Made by a program: the position numbers and the translations under genes. From Solibacillus sp. FSL W7-1464 (lineage in GTDB: Bacteria > Bacillota > Bacilli > Bacillales_A > Planococcaceae): 64,000 nucleotides of DNA. Where the stretch lies: NCBI RefSeq assembly GCF_038004425.1, contig NZ_JBBORC010000001.1:2581001-2645000 (forward strand), in the 5' to 3' direction. Below the pieces are notes generated by a model, which was not told where the DNA came from, ran no database searches, and saw only the letters and a program-made list of their open reading frames with translations. Of this stretch, positions 62,785 through 64,000 are shown one piece after another. The stretch's first letter is position 1, and every line of letters starts with the position of its first letter.

Positions 62785-64000
62785 ATGAATCTAAACTATT
62801 CTTTACAGACTAGCCTTTCTCAACAAATCACACCTCAAGTCATACAGCATTTAGCAATATTACAATTGCCTGCCATTGAACTACAACAATTGCTGCAGGA
62901 AAAAATAATGGAAAATCCATTGCTAGATTTTGTAGAAAATCCGATTGAAAAGCCCTATGATTGGCTACATACCGCTTCAGTAAAAAGTATAAGAGGAAGA
63001 TCAAACAGCGAATTTCATTTCACATCTAAAACGCTAACCCGTGAATTTTTATATGAACAGATTCCTGTATTTTTATCGGCACAACAAAAGACGATTTTTC
63101 ACTATTGTATAGAATCATTAGATGAACGGTTATTTTTAAAAGATACACCTGCTCAAATCGCTGAACATCTCCGGATTCCGATAGAAGAAGCGTCAGAAAT
63201 TATTTCCTGTTTACGAAAGTTTGAACCGACCGGTGTAGGCGCAACCGACTTTATTGATTTTTTGAAAATGCAAATAGAAAATGATGAGGATGCGCCAAAA
63301 TTGGCACTCGAATTTATTCAGTTTGAATTAAATGCTATCGCCAAAACCGATATCAGGAGCTTATGTACGAAGTACAATCGAGATACATCCGACGTTGTAG
63401 AGATAATAAATTATATTAAGCAATTGCCACGTACACCTGTCGTTACGCTTCATGAACCGGCACCATATATTATGCCTGATGCCTCCATCAAAAAAGTCGA
63501 TCACACCATCTTAATCGAATTAAATGACCGGGCTACGCCTTCCATCAAGCTTCACAATGTATATGTTGAGCTTTTGAAGCAGGAGGACCAATCGTATTTG
63601 CAAAAGTGCCTTCGTGAATATACGACACTTGTAACAGGAATCGATTTCCGGAAGAAGACACTTTATGCCATTCTCGACTATATAGTGCTTACCCAGTTTT
63701 CCTATTTTGAGAACGGCTGCAAAACTCTGAAACCGATGGGCTTAAAGGATGTGGCACAGCATCTGCAATTGAATGAATCTACGATCAGCCGTGCGATTAA
63801 AGGAAAGTATATTGAAACAGATTACGGCATCATCCCCATCCAGGATTTATTTGTAAAATCAGTTGGCAACTCAACACCTGAAAGTATAAGCAAAGTAATT
63901 GCCAAAATTATCTCGACCGAGCCAAAAGAAAAGCCTTACAGCGATCAGCAGCTCGTTCATTTATTGCAAGCACAAAATATCGACATATCGAGGCGTACAA
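62785..64000 (+). CDS. rpoN: RNA polymerase sigma-54 factor (RpoN/SigL), C-terminus cut by window
   Basis: 405 codons are visible to the window end. The N-terminal Gln/Leu-rich activator region (LSQQITPQVIQHLAILQLPA, residues 10-29) is followed by the core-binding domain (about 80-280) and the HTH segment MGLKDVAQHLQLNESTISRAI. The sequence ends ISRRT, the first residues of the RpoN box that reads the -24 element. The frame stays open to base 64000. AAAGGA lies 10 nt before the ATG. Location beside two sigma-54 promoters and their activator makes this the cognate sigma factor; it also serves other genomic targets. Confidence 0.93.
   Translation, partial: MNLNYSLQTSLSQQITPQVIQHLAILQLPAIELQQLLQEKIMENPLLDFVENPIEKPYDWLHTASVKSIRGRSNSEFHFTSKTLTREFLYEQIPVFLSAQQKTIFHYCIESLDERLFLKDTPAQIAEHLRIPIEEASEIISCLRKFEPTGVGATDFIDFLKMQIENDEDAPKLALEFIQFELNAIAKTDIRSLCTKYNRDTSDVVEIINYIKQLPRTPVVTLHEPAPYIMPDASIKKVDHTILIELNDRATPSIKLHNVYVELLKQEDQSYLQKCLREYTTLVTGIDFRKKTLYAILDYIVLTQFSYFENGCKTLKPMGLKDVAQHLQLNESTISRAIKGKYIETDYGIIPIQDLFVKSVGNSTPESISKVIAKIISTEPKEKPYSDQQLVHLLQAQNIDISRRT

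Noticed and set aside
1-64000. Search for tRNA, rRNA, insertion sequences, phage genes and CRISPR arrays
   Set aside because: No cloverleaf-like tRNA, transposase, integrase, terminal inverted repeats or regularly spaced repeats were recognised by eye; short degenerate elements could still be missed.

Overview
The window is chromosomal DNA of a low-GC, spore-former-type Bacillales bacterium. Gene order (hemAXCDBL, lon-engB, clpX, tig, ysoA), S-layer-homology (SLH) surface proteins, a sporulation-type YteA protein and the protein sequences all fit the Planococcaceae/Caryophanaceae (Lysinibacillus/Solibacillus type). That placement is inferred from recognised families and synteny; no search was run. 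I see no prophage, insertion sequence, CRISPR array, rRNA or tRNA.

Layout. 1-6.44 kb: tetrapyrrole operon hemA-hemX-hemC-hemD-hemB-hemL on the minus strand, making uroporphyrinogen III from glutamyl-tRNA, followed by the first codons of another gene. 6.8-13.3 kb: a minus-strand cluster of secreted proteins (a vWA+SLH protein, an SLH protein and a 566-aa exported protein) behind a small YjfB-like gene that appears frameshifted; it sits between hemA and engB, which are close neighbours in Bacillus. 13.4-20.7 kb: protein quality control and ribosome genes engB, lon, clpX, tig, ysoA. 21-24.4 kb, plus strand: proC, then carboxynorspermidine dehydrogenase and decarboxylase (alternative spermidine route). 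24.6-31.8 kb: luciferase-like monooxygenase, SelO AMPylase, bioY under a three-operator BirA region, a UspA protein and a SWIM/SNF2 helicase. 32-36.7 kb: a SsuABC/TauABC-like uptake system with an acyl-CoA-dehydrogenase-like oxidoreductase, a DUF4242 protein and an HxlR regulator. 36.9-47.2 kb: GNAT, CstA, a GsiB-like KGG stress protein with a SigB-like promoter, an HExxH protein, an RNase J, YteA, a zinc alcohol dehydrogenase, the HemAT oxygen sensor and an EAL protein. 47.2-51.8 kb: two paralogous glycine-betaine-type binding lipoproteins with matching promoter/operator regions, and an SLH-anchored 5'-nucleotidase. 51.9-55.1 kb: tenA-thiM-thiD-thiE behind two nearly identical TPP riboswitches in tandem, each with its own terminator.

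55.2-64 kb holds the most coherent system. A CBS-PAS-AAA+-Fis sigma-54 activator lies between a leftward operon (acyl-CoA carboxyltransferase, biotin carrier, nitronate-monooxygenase-like flavoprotein) and a rightward operon (two acyl-CoA dehydrogenases). Each operon has a consensus -24/-12 promoter, and rpoN (sigma-54) itself follows, cut by the window end at its RpoN box. This looks like a self-contained sigma-54 regulon for a branched or isoprenoid-type acyl-CoA.

Most transcription units are bounded by clear intrinsic terminators, several shared by convergent genes. Start codons were chosen from Shine-Dalgarno (SD) spacing; TTG starts are frequent (clpX, rnjA, one betaine-binding protein, an ABC ATPase, the sigma-54 activator, the 566-aa protein).
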